From: Campylobacter concisus
GTDB taxonomy: Bacteria; Campylobacterota; Campylobacteria; Campylobacterales; Campylobacteraceae
Assembly (NCBI RefSeq): GCF_003048675.2
Contig: NZ_CP060707.1
Coordinates: forward strand, 1,860,001 to 1,924,000
Direction of reading: 5' to 3'
Length of the DNA: 64,000 bases
Positions within the stretch are counted from its first letter, which is position 1. Every line of letters starts with the position of its first letter. Shown here piece after piece: positions 37,287 to 46,474 of this stretch. The translations under genes were made by a program, and so were the position numbers. The notes beneath the pieces were generated by a model, which ran no database searches, was not told where the DNA came from, and saw only the letters and a list, made by a program, of their open reading frames with translations.

Positions 37287-39123
37287 GTTTCTAACCATCA
37301 TCCTGATTTCTTTCATAACTCTTTTTGGCGCTGATAACAACGTAACGCAAGAAGACGATATCATCAGCATAACAAATCAAATTCAAACCCTAAACAGCCA
37401 GATAAATATCATAAAATCTCAGCAAAAAGACCTAAACGCTTCAAAGATCGATAACTCAAATTTGATCACTCTTCAAAAGAAAAAGAGCGATCTTTTAGAA
37501 AAGATACCAAACTACGTCATGCAGATCGAGGTAACACAAAGCGATATAAATAAATATAATCTGCAAAAAGAGGCGCTAGAGAAAAAAGTAGCTAGGCTAG
37601 AGAAGCAGTCAAACAAGGATGCCTACATTCAAAGTGCTATCGAACTTGAGAAGATGAAGGTTGATTACGCTTACTACTCAGCGCTTATTAGTCTTGAAGA
37701 GATCTTTAAAAAGGGTGCTAAGGCAAATTCTATAAAAGAAGTGATAGATAATGGACTTTTAAATTTACAGACAAATTCTTATGTAAGTATAAAAGATCTA
37801 AAAGACTCACTAAATGACACTTCAGGCTCTTACGACAGCGCTTTTTTTGACCTTGAGCTGAAAAAAGAGAGTGAAGAAGAAATTTTAACCTATCTTAAAA
37901 ATAACGCCGATCTTCTAAGCTCAAGCATGCTCTTGTCTGAGCTAAATTTAGTCGATGCAGTCGAGTATATAAACAAAACAACAGCCATAAATTCAAGCAA
38001 ATTTAACATCGGCAAGATCGTTGTTATCGTTGCGATATTTTTATTTTTCGTCTCGCTAACTAGAATTTTAGCCAAGCTCACCTACTGGGTGATGTCACTC
38101 GTCGCTTCAGGCGAAGGGGTAAAAGAGGCTAAAAATCAGATCGTTGATATCATCAAAAAGCCGATCTCAGCACTTCTTATCATCTATGCGCTAAACATCT
38201 GTATCGGCATTGGATTTTATCCAGTGCCAGTGCCTCTAACGGTAGCAAATATCTTTTCTATCATATATATAGTCGCATTTTCATGGCTTGTCCTCACCAT
38301 ACTAAATGGCTACGGCATCGCTATACTCGATAAGATCGCGCAAAAAAGCAAGCGTAAAGAGGTGATAAACCTAGCACTAAAAGTGATCTACGTGATCGTG
38401 CTGATCATCACACTTTTACTGATCCTTCAAAAGCTTGGCTTTGATATCTCGGCACTCATCGCCTCACTTGGTATCGGTGGTCTTGCTGTTGCCTTCGCTG
38501 CTAAAGACATCATCGCAAACTTCTTTGCCTCTGTTATGATGCTCTTTGACAACTCATTTTCACAAGGCGACTGGATAGTTTGTGGCGACATCGAAGGCAC
38601 GGTCGTTGAGATAGGTTTTAGAAAAACAACAGTTAGAAGCTTTGATAACGCCCTTATCTTCGTGCCAAACTCAAAGCTAGCGAGCGATCCTGTTAGAAAC
38701 TGGAGCAGAAGAAAGGTCGGCAGACGCATAAGAATGGTTATTGGCATCGAGTATGGGCCAACTACAGAAGAGATCAAAAAATGTGTAAATGACATCAAAA
38801 ATATGCTAATAAATCACCCAGATATCGCTAAAAGCGAAGATATCGCGGCTAATAAAAGAGGACTAAAATATAGACAAAACATAGTTTCAGTTGATGACTA
38901 CGCTGGATATAAGTCAAATTTATTTGTCGTGGTTGATGACTTTGCTGATAGCTCGATAAATATCCTAGTTTATTGCTTTGCCAAAACTATCGTTTGGGGA
39001 GAGTTTTTAGACGTAAAACAAGATGTAATGCTAAAAATTATGGATATTTTAAAGCAAAATGGTCTAAATTTTGCATTCCCAAGCCAAAGCTTGTATATCG
39101 AAAATATCAAAGATAAAATTTAA
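37279..39123 (+). CDS. MscS-family mechanosensitive channel with periplasmic coiled-coil domain
   Basis: A 614-residue inner-membrane protein. Signal-like N-terminus, then about 200 residues of periplasmic coiled coil, then five or so membrane helices from about residue 240. The pore helix IASLGIGGLAVAFAAKDII (near residue 395), with its Gly/Ala packing pattern, and the beta domain GTVVEIGFRKTTVRSFDNALIFVPNS are standard MscS. It resembles the larger YnaI/MscK-like members. It is coupled to carbonic anhydrase, the same pair as in C. jejuni as I recall. Confidence 0.94.
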   Translation: MRKFLTIILISFITLFGADNNVTQEDDIISITNQIQTLNSQINIIKSQQKDLNASKIDNSNLITLQKKKSDLLEKIPNYVMQIEVTQSDINKYNLQKEALEKKVARLEKQSNKDAYIQSAIELEKMKVDYAYYSALISLEEIFKKGAKANSIKEVIDNGLLNLQTNSYVSIKDLKDSLNDTSGSYDSAFFDLELKKESEEEILTYLKNNADLLSSSMLLSELNLVDAVEYINKTTAINSSKFNIGKIVVIVAIFLFFVSLTRILAKLTYWVMSLVASGEGVKEAKNQIVDIIKKPISALLIIYALNICIGIGFYPVPVPLTVANIFSIIYIVAFSWLVLTILNGYGIAILDKIAQKSKRKEVINLALKVIYVIVLIITLLLILQKLGFDISALIASLGIGGLAVAFAAKDIIANFFASVMMLFDNSFSQGDWIVCGDIEGTVVEIGFRKTTVRSFDNALIFVPNSKLASDPVRNWSRRKVGRRIRMVIGIEYGPTTEEIKKCVNDIKNMLINHPDIAKSEDIAANKRGLKYRQNIVSVDDYAGYKSNLFVVVDDFADSSINILVYCFAKTIVWGEFLDVKQDVMLKIMDILKQNGLNFAFPSQSLYIENIKDKI

Positions 39124-39133
39124 GGAGAGAAAA

Positions 39134-39292
39134 ATGAGTGATGATTTTGACTACGAAGAGGTAGAAGAAGACTACTCTGAATTTAACGATGAAGACGAGG
39201 GTAGTAGCGATAGCTATGACTATAACTACGACGAAAATGACTACAACTATGAAGATAGCGATGAGGATGAGGATAGTTACGACTCGTATTAA
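39134..39292 (+). CDS. very acidic Asp/Glu/Tyr/Ser small protein
   Basis: A 52-residue protein starting at the ATG at 39134 after AAGGAGAG, 10 bp after the channel stop. By my count it has 15 Asp, 11 Glu, 9 Tyr, 8 Ser and 4 Asn and no Lys, Arg or His. YDYNYDENDYNYEDSDEDED shows its character. It is predicted to be disordered. The start chosen excludes an upstream in-frame extension that lies inside the channel gene. It might bind calcium or other cations, or mimic nucleic acid, but no function can be assigned. Confidence 0.75.
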   Translation: MSDDFDYEEVEEDYSEFNDEDEGSSDSYDYNYDENDYNYEDSDEDEDSYDSY

Positions 39293-39337
39293 AATGGTCT
39301 AATTAAATTTAATGGATGAAATTAACGGAGAGAATGC

Positions 39338-40432
39338 TTGGTACAGGAATTTATAGAGCAAGATAGCTATAAGGCTATCGATGACATTTACAAAACGATA
39401 TTAAACGTAGCGATAGTAAGTAACGCCTTTGTCTTGATCGTGCTTTGCAGTTTTTACTTTGACTTAACGATCATTTTTATCTGTTTTTTATTTCTTTCTA
39501 TTAGCACTGCTTTAAGGATTAGATTTAATATCAAATACAGATTTTTAATCTCTGCCATCTTTCAACTAAATGTCATCACCGCAGTTATCGCTGGCGTTGT
39601 TGGCATGGGCTGGAGCTCTAATATATGGATAACACTCCTTGGCGTTATCTTTATAAACTACTTTTTGGCTTTTAACCAAAGGCTTCTTACCTACTCTGTC
39701 TGCCTTCTTGAGCTATTTGTCCTTTTGTGGCTATATCTTACATATAAAGATAAAGTAGTTGGGATAGACTCCATGGTACAAATAGGCTCAACCTGTATAA
39801 GCGTTTTCTTTACTTTTTACTTGGTCTTTAGACTTTCGTTTTTCTCTGACGCGATCACATCTAGTGGCTACAAACAGATCAGCGAAGAGAAAGAGGAGAT
39901 AGAGAGAATTTCTAAGTATGACTTTTTGACTGGTCTTTTAAATAGACGCTCGATCGAGAGAACACTTAGATATGAGCTAAAAGAGCTTAGGGAGAAAAGC
40001 AGTGACGCAAATTTAGTCGTTATGCTAGGAGATATAGATAACTTCAAAAAGATAAATGACACCTACGGACATGACTGGGGCGATAAGGTCTTAAAAGAGA
40101 TCGCAAGGGCCTTGCAAGATACTTTTAGAGAAAATGACCACATTTGTAGGTGGGGTGGAGAGGAATTTCTAGTTATCTTGCCTGAAGTTAAAACTGAAGA
40201 CGTAAAAAAGGTAGAAACCAGACTTGGCACAAGGATAGCACAGGTAAAGTTGCCTGATAAGAGCTCAGTAACCATGACCTTTGGTCTGGTTCTTTGTGCA
40301 AATGGCGTTATAACTGATATCGACACAGTCATAAACAAAGCTGATAAAAAGCTATATGAGGGTAAGAAAAATGGTAAAGACCGCATCGAGTATGAGATCA
40401 TGAAGGCAAATAAGGACAAAGACAATGCCTAA
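39338..40432 (+). CDS. membrane diguanylate cyclase (first of a tandem pair)
   Basis: A 364-residue protein: about six membrane helices (residues 20-185) and a C-terminal GGDEF domain. The substrate-binding DIDNFKKINDTYGHD and active-site GGEEF (near 272-276) are intact. The inhibitory site RxxD stands five residues before GGEEF (REND). It should make cyclic di-GMP. The start is a TTG, seven bases after GGAGAG; the nearer ATG at 39334 is out of frame and stops after ten codons. It overlaps the second cyclase gene by 8 bp. Confidence 0.9.
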   Translation: MVQEFIEQDSYKAIDDIYKTILNVAIVSNAFVLIVLCSFYFDLTIIFICFLFLSISTALRIRFNIKYRFLISAIFQLNVITAVIAGVVGMGWSSNIWITLLGVIFINYFLAFNQRLLTYSVCLLELFVLLWLYLTYKDKVVGIDSMVQIGSTCISVFFTFYLVFRLSFFSDAITSSGYKQISEEKEEIERISKYDFLTGLLNRRSIERTLRYELKELREKSSDANLVVMLGDIDNFKKINDTYGHDWGDKVLKEIARALQDTFRENDHICRWGGEEFLVILPEVKTEDVKKVETRLGTRIAQVKLPDKSSVTMTFGLVLCANGVITDIDTVINKADKKLYEGKKNGKDRIEYEIMKANKDKDNA

Positions 40433-41474
40433 AATTTCACTTTATATCTCACAAAAGATCATCGTCTTTTCGCTCCTAGCTGTACATACTTTTTACCTGG
40501 TTATGTTCTACCTCATGGGCGAAGAAATTTTGGCTGTGGCAAACATCCTATCTGTTAGCATATATCTTTTTGCACTAAAGATACTCTTTGATAGCGAAGA
40601 GAACAATAAGATCGTAATGCTCATCTTGCAAGTAGAAATTTTACTCCACGCCTCACTTTGCGTCTTTATCCTTGGTCTAGGCTGGGGCTTTGAAATTTTA
40701 TTTTTAACATCGACAATTAGCCTCTTTTTCTTATCGGTTAGCTTTAAAATGTTAAGCAGACTTATCTCTTTGCTAGATATCGCGGCATTTTTGCTTTTTT
40801 ATCTAGTGATAGATATACCAGCAAAAGATGATACCTTATATAAAGAGATATTTTTTGTATTTAACCTAACCGCATCTTGCGTGTTTGCTGTTCTAACATC
40901 ATTTTTGCTAGAGAGCTCAAATTTATTTATATTCTTAGGTATCTTAGAAGAGAAAGAGTCTGCTAAAGCTGTCTTTAACCACGACCCACTAACAGGGCTT
41001 TTAAACCGCGCTTCGATGCAACAAATTTTTAGACAGAAGAATTTATTTGACGGTAATGACTTTGCTATCGTGATGTGTGATATCGATAACTTCAAAAAGA
41101 TAAATGACACCTACGGACACGGAGCAGGCGATGAAGTACTAAAGAGCCTTTCTAAAATTTTCAAAAACGCTTTTAGAAATGAAGACAGGGTTGCAAGATT
41201 TGGCGGCGAGGAATTTCTAGCTGTTATCTTTGATGTTAAAAAGGCAAAAGCAGTTAGCATCTTAGAGCGTATCAGAGAGACGCTTAATCAAAATGTCGTT
41301 GAATTTGAAAACAATAGGATCATAGCGACGATGACATTTGGTGTCGTGGCACATAGTGGCAACACTGAGGTGAATATCGAGCGTATGATCAAGCAAGCTG
41401 ACGAGCTACTTTACGTTGGTAAGCGAAATGGTAAAAATATCGTTATGAGCGCGGATTACGATCCAAGAGGATAA
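40425..41474 (+). CDS. membrane diguanylate cyclase (second of a tandem pair)
   Basis: A 349-residue paralogue of the preceding protein: five or six N-terminal membrane helices, DPLTGLLNRASM, CDIDNFKKINDTYGHG and an intact GGEEF near residue 260, with the inhibitory RxxD (RNED) five residues before. The membrane halves are clearly diverged while the cyclase halves are close, which suggests an old duplication with separate input signals. A bidirectional terminator follows. Confidence 0.9.
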   Translation: MPKISLYISQKIIVFSLLAVHTFYLVMFYLMGEEILAVANILSVSIYLFALKILFDSEENNKIVMLILQVEILLHASLCVFILGLGWGFEILFLTSTISLFFLSVSFKMLSRLISLLDIAAFLLFYLVIDIPAKDDTLYKEIFFVFNLTASCVFAVLTSFLLESSNLFIFLGILEEKESAKAVFNHDPLTGLLNRASMQQIFRQKNLFDGNDFAIVMCDIDNFKKINDTYGHGAGDEVLKSLSKIFKNAFRNEDRVARFGGEEFLAVIFDVKKAKAVSILERIRETLNQNVVEFENNRIIATMTFGVVAHSGNTEVNIERMIKQADELLYVGKRNGKNIVMSADYDPRG

Positions 41475-41501
41475 ATTTAGAGGCCTAGGCCTCTAAATTT
41501 T
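41474..41501. terminator. bidirectional terminator between the cyclases and the TRAP genes
   Basis: A perfect 13-bp stem centred on GAGGCCTAGGCCTC with A-rich and T-rich ends on the two sides, between convergent genes. Confidence 0.8.
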
Positions 41502-42783
41502 AATGTCCATACATTATGTTTGGTAGCCAAAGTGAAATTTGTGGTATATAAGTAACCAAGATAAGACCAAAGAACAAGGTTAGCGTCCATGGCAAGCACG
41601 CCATGATAACCTCTTTTAAGTTCATATTTGTAAGACCGCTTGCGACAAATAAATTTAGTCCAACAGGCGGAGTGACCATACCTATCTCCATATTTACAAC
41701 CAAGATGATACCAAAGTGAATAGGATCAACGCCAAGCTGCGTAGCTATCGGAAGCAAGAGCGGCACCATGATCATGATAACGCTTGAAGGCTCCATAAAC
41801 TGACCCATGATAAAGAGCAAGATATTTACAAATATCAAAAATCCTATCATGCCGATATTTGCGTCAAGTATCATCGAAGCGATCGCTTGTGGGATCTGCT
41901 CGCTAGTTAGCAAATAAGCAAAAACAACGGCGTTTGCGATGATGAAAAATATCATAGCTGTTGTAAGGGCTGAGTCTAGGCAGATATCCCAAAGATCTCT
42001 TATCTTTATATCTCTATAGATAAAAAGTGAGATAAATAGCGCATAGACCGCACTTGCCGCAGCAGCTTCAGTCGGAGTGAATATGCCTCCATAAATTCCA
42101 CCAATAACCACAACGACGATTAGCAAAGCCCAAAATGCTTTTGCAAATTTCTGCACTCTTGCTTTAAATGGCTCAGCCTTAGTCGCTTTGAAACCAAGCT
42201 TTTTTGCGCCTACATAAGTTTGAACTAGCATAAAAGCACCAAGCATAAGACCAGGCACGACGCCTGCCATAAAAAGCTTACCGATACTAACCTCAGCAGT
42301 TACACCATAAACTATCATAACAACTGAAGGTGGAATCAAAATTCCAAGTGAGCCAGCCGTAGTTATACCGCCCACTGCGTACTCTTTTGGATAGCCAGCC
42401 TCTTTTATCGCTGCAAACATAATCGAGCCTATCGCCACAACCGTCGCAGGCGAGCTTCCAGAGACCGCTGCAAAGATGATGCAGGCAAATATCGCACTCA
42501 TAGGCAAGCCACCTGGCAAGTGTCCGACCATAGACTTTGCAAAATCGATGATACGCCTTGCTGAGCCACCTTTGCTTAGTAAATTTCCAGCCAAGATAAA
42601 CATCGGTATCGCCATTAGTGAAAATTTATTGATACCGTCAAAAATTAGCTGAGGGATCGTAGCGATGTCTATGTCTGTAAAAAATATCATAGTTAAAACG
42701 GTGCTTGTGCCTAACGAAACCGCGACTGGCACGCCTATTAACATCAGCGCAAAAAGCAGGATAAATAAAAATGCTATTGTCAT
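41500..42783 (-). CDS. dctM: TRAP transporter large permease subunit DctM
   Basis: A 427-residue inner-membrane protein with about twelve helices; it powers solute uptake with the sodium or proton gradient. IPMFILAGNLLSKGG, FAAVSGSSPATVVAIGSIM and EPSSVIMIMVPLLLPI are family signatures. It is last of the dctP-dctQ-dctM operon; substrates of the family are usually C4-dicarboxylates or other organic acids. Confidence 0.95.
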   Translation of the reverse strand: MTIAFLFILLFALMLIGVPVAVSLGTSTVLTMIFFTDIDIATIPQLIFDGINKFSLMAIPMFILAGNLLSKGGSARRIIDFAKSMVGHLPGGLPMSAIFACIIFAAVSGSSPATVVAIGSIMFAAIKEAGYPKEYAVGGITTAGSLGILIPPSVVMIVYGVTAEVSIGKLFMAGVVPGLMLGAFMLVQTYVGAKKLGFKATKAEPFKARVQKFAKAFWALLIVVVVIGGIYGGIFTPTEAAAASAVYALFISLFIYRDIKIRDLWDICLDSALTTAMIFFIIANAVVFAYLLTSEQIPQAIASMILDANIGMIGFLIFVNILLFIMGQFMEPSSVIMIMVPLLLPIATQLGVDPIHFGIILVVNMEIGMVTPPVGLNLFVASGLTNMNLKEVIMACLPWTLTLFFGLILVTYIPQISLWLPNIMYGH

Positions 42784-42794
42784 CTTTTTTCTCC

Positions 42795-43337
42795 TTAGTC
42801 TTTGACCACGCTACCATGAGCTAGCTCGTGTGCTTCGTTATTTACGACATTTGCTGCTGGAGTTAGAGCTACTTTGATAGCCTTTTCAGCAGAGCGGTAG
42901 CTAGCTGTGACAAAGGCTATTGGAAGCACCAGCATAGGGACCCATTGAGGTATGCCAAGGTCTATTATCATCTGCTCGATCTCGTGTAAAATTTTAAGAT
43001 AATCAACCGAATAAACCGCGATAAATATCAAAAAGACAGTTGTTAAGATGTGCGAAAAGAGTAGGCACGCCTTCGCAAGCGCTGGTGGAAATTTCTCCAC
43101 CAAGATAGTTACGCTCACATGAATGCCCTTGTTAAAGCCATACGCTGCAGCAAAAAACGCCGACCATATAAATAAGTAGTTTGATAGCTCGCTCGCCCAT
43201 GACCAGCTTTTGTCAAAAAAGTATCTGGCCACGACGTTGGCAAAGGCTAGTAGCGTTCCACTAGCTAGCCCTAAAACGGCGATAGTCTTATTGAGCGAGA
43301 CTATCAATATATCAAGAGCGTTAATGAAATTTTTCAT
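42795..43337 (-). CDS. dctQ: TRAP transporter small permease subunit DctQ
   Basis: A 180-residue inner-membrane protein with four helices. The conserved FANVVARYFFDKSWSWASELSNYLFIWSAF lies near residues 30-60. Its ATG shares bases with the dctP stop (TAATG). It pairs with DctM to form the membrane part. Confidence 0.93.
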   Translation of the reverse strand: MKNFINALDILIVSLNKTIAVLGLASGTLLAFANVVARYFFDKSWSWASELSNYLFIWSAFFAAAYGFNKGIHVSVTILVEKFPPALAKACLLFSHILTTVFLIFIAVYSVDYLKILHEIEQMIIDLGIPQWVPMLVLPIAFVTASYRSAEKAIKVALTPAANVVNNEAHELAHGSVVKD

Positions 43338-44329
43338 TATTTTGTCTCGATTGTTTTTTCTATAAGCTCTTTGCCGATGACATCGTAAAATTTAGGATAG
43401 ATAGCCTGCATAGTCTTCTCCCACTCAGCTTTTTGTGCGTCGTCTATCTTGAAAATTTCTAGCTTTTTAGTCTCTGCTATATATTTTTCAAGCTCGGCTA
43501 TAACGTGAGCGTCCTCTTTAGCTGTCTCTTCTCTCTCGTAAGCTGTAGCTTCGCTTAGAGCTTGTTTTACATTTGCTTTTAGATCATCTGGCAGTTTGTT
43601 CCAAAATTTATCACTCATAACGACTAGATAGCCTAGATATCCATGGTGAGAAAGTGTAAGTGAGCTTTGAACCTCGTGAAATTTAGAGTTATAGAAATTT
43701 GATAGTGGGTTTTCAGTAGCATCAACTACGCCTTGTTGAAGTGCAGAATAAACCTCTGAAAATGGCAGAACTTGTGGGTTGCCACCGATCGCTTTGATCT
43801 GCTCTTCAAGCACTTTTGAGCTTTGGATTCTAAATTTTTGTCCTTTTGCATCTTCTGGCACAAGGATAGGTTTTTTGCTTGAGCTAAAATGCTTAAATCC
43901 AGCATCCCAGTAATCAAGCGCCACAAAGCCCTTCTTAGTCACAAGACCTTTTAGCTCCTCACCAACTGCACCATCTTGAACCTTGTGAAGGTGGTCTGCA
44001 TCTTTAAAGATGAAAGGTAGGTCAAATAGCTGAAACTGCGGCACGATAGGTGTAAATTTAGAAAAACTAGGAGCTGCCATTTGGACGTTGCCAAGCTTTA
44101 GCGCACCAAAAACTCTATCATCATCAAGTAGCTGAGCTGATGGGAAGACTTGAACTTTTATCTTGCCGCCACTTAGCTCCTCAGCACGCTTTGCAAAAAA
44201 GTCAGCTGCCTTGCCCTTTGGCGTAGAAGCTGCGACAACGTGAGCAAATTTGATCGTATAGACCTTATCCGCACCAAATGCTAAGCCACTGATGGCACAT
44301 GTAAAAAGTAAAGCTTGTAAGAATTTCAT
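43337..44329 (-). CDS. dctP: TRAP transporter solute-binding protein DctP
   Basis: A 330-residue periplasmic protein with signal peptide (ending LAFGAD). Typical DctP motifs: FAHVVAASTPKGKAADFFAK, the conserved Arg in GQKFRIQSS near residue 165 that pairs with a ligand carboxylate, and ATENPLSNFYNSKF. The ligand is probably a C4-dicarboxylate such as succinate, fumarate or malate, but this is inference. Confidence 0.93.
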   Translation of the reverse strand: MKFLQALLFTCAISGLAFGADKVYTIKFAHVVAASTPKGKAADFFAKRAEELSGGKIKVQVFPSAQLLDDDRVFGALKLGNVQMAAPSFSKFTPIVPQFQLFDLPFIFKDADHLHKVQDGAVGEELKGLVTKKGFVALDYWDAGFKHFSSSKKPILVPEDAKGQKFRIQSSKVLEEQIKAIGGNPQVLPFSEVYSALQQGVVDATENPLSNFYNSKFHEVQSSLTLSHHGYLGYLVVMSDKFWNKLPDDLKANVKQALSEATAYEREETAKEDAHVIAELEKYIAETKKLEIFKIDDAQKAEWEKTMQAIYPKFYDVIGKELIEKTIETK

Positions 44330-44361
44330 CTTTCATCCTTTGTAATAGTTTTGATAGGTGC

Positions 44362-44367
44362 ATTATA
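44362..44367 (-). promoter_or_regulatory. -10 box of dctPQM
   Basis: TATAAT on the minus strand, 33 bp upstream of the dctP ATG. Confidence 0.5.
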
Positions 44368-44772
44368 AATTTTCAAAAAAATAAAAATTTAGAAATTTTT
44401 GTTTCATAAAATTCACATATCTTTATTTTTTTATATGTGTATTTTTGTAACATTTTTGATCTAAAAATGGATAGTTTTTTTGCTTCGTAAATTTAACGTA
44501 AAAATTTATTTATCATTTTTTTATAGTCTATTTTTTTGTTACGTTTCTACACATATTTTTTTATATTATTTTTATATTTAGAGAAAATTTAAATTTACTT
44601 TTCTCTCTTTTACAAAGCCAAATTTGCTCTTTTAGGATATAAATTTCACTCTTTTAACCACAAATTTATAAAGAAAATTTGCTCATCTTTTATAAATGAA
44701 AAAATTAGCTTTTATAAAAGCCCTATTTTTGGGTTAAATTTTAAGAGATTTTGTTTGTTAATCTTTTGTGGC
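44368..44772. other. AT-rich divergent promoter region
   Basis: About 400 bp between divergent dctP and sodB, nearly all A and T with many T-runs. I find no gene. It holds the two promoters and any regulatory sites; I cannot point to a sure operator by eye. Confidence 0.5.
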
Positions 44773-44778
44773 TATAAT
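44773..44778 (+). promoter_or_regulatory. -10 box of sodB
   Basis: TGTGGCTATAAT, an extended -10 element 35 bp before the sodB ATG. Confidence 0.6.
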
Positions 44779-44812
44779 GCGAGATAACAAATTTTATTAT
44801 TAAGGAATTATT

Positions 44813-45430
44813 ATGTTTGAACTAAGAAAACTTCCGTTTGACGCAAATGCCAATGCAGTAGTAAGTGCTAAAACCTGTGAATACCACTACGGCAAGCACC
44901 ACGCGACCTATGTTGCAAATTTAAACAATCTCATAAAAGATACAAAATTTGCTAACGCATCATTTTATGAAATTCTAAAAAATAGCGAAGGCGGCCTATA
45001 CAACAACGTCGCTCAAGTTTATAACCACGACTTTTACTGGGACTGCATCGCTAAAAAAAGCGAGATGTCAAGCGAGCTAAAAGCTGCTATCGAGGCAAAT
45101 TTTGCAAACTTTAAAGAGGAGTTTTTAAAGGCAGCTACAACGCTTTTTGGCTCAGGCTGGGCGTGGCTTGTATTTGATCCAAGCAGCAAAAAGCTAGAGA
45201 TCGTGCAAACTAGCAATGCAAAAACTCCAGTGAGTGACGGCAAAGTGCCACTTCTAGTCGTTGATGTTTGGGAGCACGCCTACTACATCGACAACTTCAA
45301 CGCTCGCCCAAAATACCTAGAGACATTTTATGAGAACATAAACTGGGAATTTGTAAGCCAAGCTTACGAGTGGGCACTAAAAGAGGGCCTTGGCTCAGTT
45401 GAGTTTTACACAAAAGAACTACATAAATAA
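44813..45430 (+). CDS. sodB: iron superoxide dismutase
   Basis: A 205-residue cytoplasmic enzyme turning superoxide into peroxide and oxygen. Metal ligands are His in CEYHYGKHHATYV (near residues 25-31), His in YNHDFYW near 74, and Asp and His in VVDVWEHAYYIDNF near 158-162. The usual DYQNRRP after this motif reads DNFNARP here. Fe rather than Mn is suggested by the FGSGWAWL context and by Campylobacter relatives. An AAGGAA site precedes the ATG, and a terminator follows. Confidence 0.95.
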   Translation: MFELRKLPFDANANAVVSAKTCEYHYGKHHATYVANLNNLIKDTKFANASFYEILKNSEGGLYNNVAQVYNHDFYWDCIAKKSEMSSELKAAIEANFANFKEEFLKAATTLFGSGWAWLVFDPSSKKLEIVQTSNAKTPVSDGKVPLLVVDVWEHAYYIDNFNARPKYLETFYENINWEFVSQAYEWALKEGLGSVEFYTKELHK

Positions 45431-45435
45431 TATCT

Positions 45436-45453
45436 GGCGGGACCTTCCCCGCC
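45436..45453 (+). terminator. sodB terminator
   Basis: GGCGGG and CCCGCC form a 6-bp GC stem a few bases after the stop, followed by TTTAAATTTC. Confidence 0.65.
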
Positions 45454-45564
45454 TTTAAATTTCTACTTTTATTCAAAATTAGCTATCAAATTTATCATTT
45501 TAAACGAGAGCGTAAATTCCCACTTTAGCAAATGACCTTTTTATAAATTTACAACCAGCATAAG

Positions 45565-45629
45565 CTAGCTCATCTTTAAATTTCTGTTTTTACATAAACT
45601 TTAAAATCATCAAATTTATTAGCAAAATC
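45565..45629. repeat. intergenic repeat copy 1
   Basis: CTAGCTCATCTTTAAATTTC, then a 20-base spacer and CAAATTTATTAGCAAAA. Imperfect copy. Confidence 0.4.
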
Positions 45630-45694
45630 ACTTTTTGAAAGATATCAAATTCTCGTTTTGACAAGTGAGTTTTCTTAAATTTAAAGCTGGCGCA

Positions 45695-45742
45695 AGATAT
45701 CTCACTTTCAAATTTCTTTTGAGTTGCTAAATTTAGCAGCAA
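45695..45742. repeat. intergenic repeat copy 2
   Basis: ATATCTCACTTTCAAATTTC followed by GTTGCTAAATTTAGCAGCAA. Imperfect, shorter copy. Confidence 0.4.
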
Positions 45743-45841
45743 CGGGCGCGATATTTACTATTTCAAAAGGGGCAAAATGTTTCTTATGGCGGTCTGTTCT
45801 ATTTTGATAAGCGACTTTTTCTAAGTTTAAAAGTCAGCGCA

Positions 45842-45903
45842 ACTATCTCACCTTTAAATTTATGTTTTTCCAAATTTAAACTACTAAATTTATAAGAAAA
45901 ACT
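45842..45903. repeat. intergenic repeat copy 3
   Basis: ACTATCTCACCTTTAAATTT then a 22-base element (45871-45892, core TTTAAACTACTAAATTTA) shared exactly with copy 4. Confidence 0.45.
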
Positions 45904-46119
45904 GCATTACGCACGTGTGGCGAACACAAATTTGCTCATAAAGACAGCATAAAATAGTAGTTTTGGCGACCGCTCTATTTTTGACTGATAGCTTTTCTAA
46001 ATTTAAAATAGAAGATAAAAGTCGGCGGTGGCTTTAAATTTTTTGCTTTGAAATCAACCATGACTATTCGCATTCAAAGGCTTTTTTGCTTAAATTTAAT
46101 GCAATTCAAGATCGGCATG

Positions 46120-46172
46120 ACTATCAGCACCTTAAATTTCTCTCTTTCAAATTTAAACTACTAAATTTATGA
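46120..46172. repeat. intergenic repeat copy 4
   Basis: ACTATCAGCACCTTAAATTT then the same 22-base element at 46148-46169 (core TTTAAACTACTAAATTTA). Confidence 0.45.
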
Positions 46173-46474
46173 TCCAAAGCTACTTAAAGCTTCAAACAGC
46201 CCAAACGCGATCAAGACACTCTTTTGACGCTCCAAGGCATGCTGGAGAGATATCAAAAATAGCAAAAAAACTAGCTTTACTACCTCTCTTACTACGACCA
46301 AACAACTTCCTGCTTAAATTTAAAGCCATCAAAGAACCAACGTAGGCTATCCAACCTTAAATTTATCAGCAAAATTTTTAAAAGTGGAGGCAATATCTGC
46401 TACTCTAAAATATCCCAAGTAGCTTTTTGTATCAAGCAAAGGTGGCTTAAATTTCAAAGCCACCCAGCCAAAAT

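Larger units (their letters stand above)
45454..46474. other. 1-kb non-coding region of diverged repeats
   Basis: No supportable gene in about 1,020 bp between sodB and the aminotransferase gene. It contains at least four imperfect copies of a CTCA-TTTAAATTT...CTAAATTTA unit and a second repeated theme, GGCGxxC...CTATTTT (near 45788 and 45968). It looks like a decayed tandem array or old gene remnants. Confidence 0.5.

Noticed and set aside
44368-44772. Possible small RNA or gene in the dctP-sodB gap
   Set aside because: Nearly pure A/T with no stable hairpin and no good start; only promoters can be supported.
45454-46474. CRISPR array
   Set aside because: Repeats are imperfect, irregularly spaced and AT-rich, and there are no cas genes.
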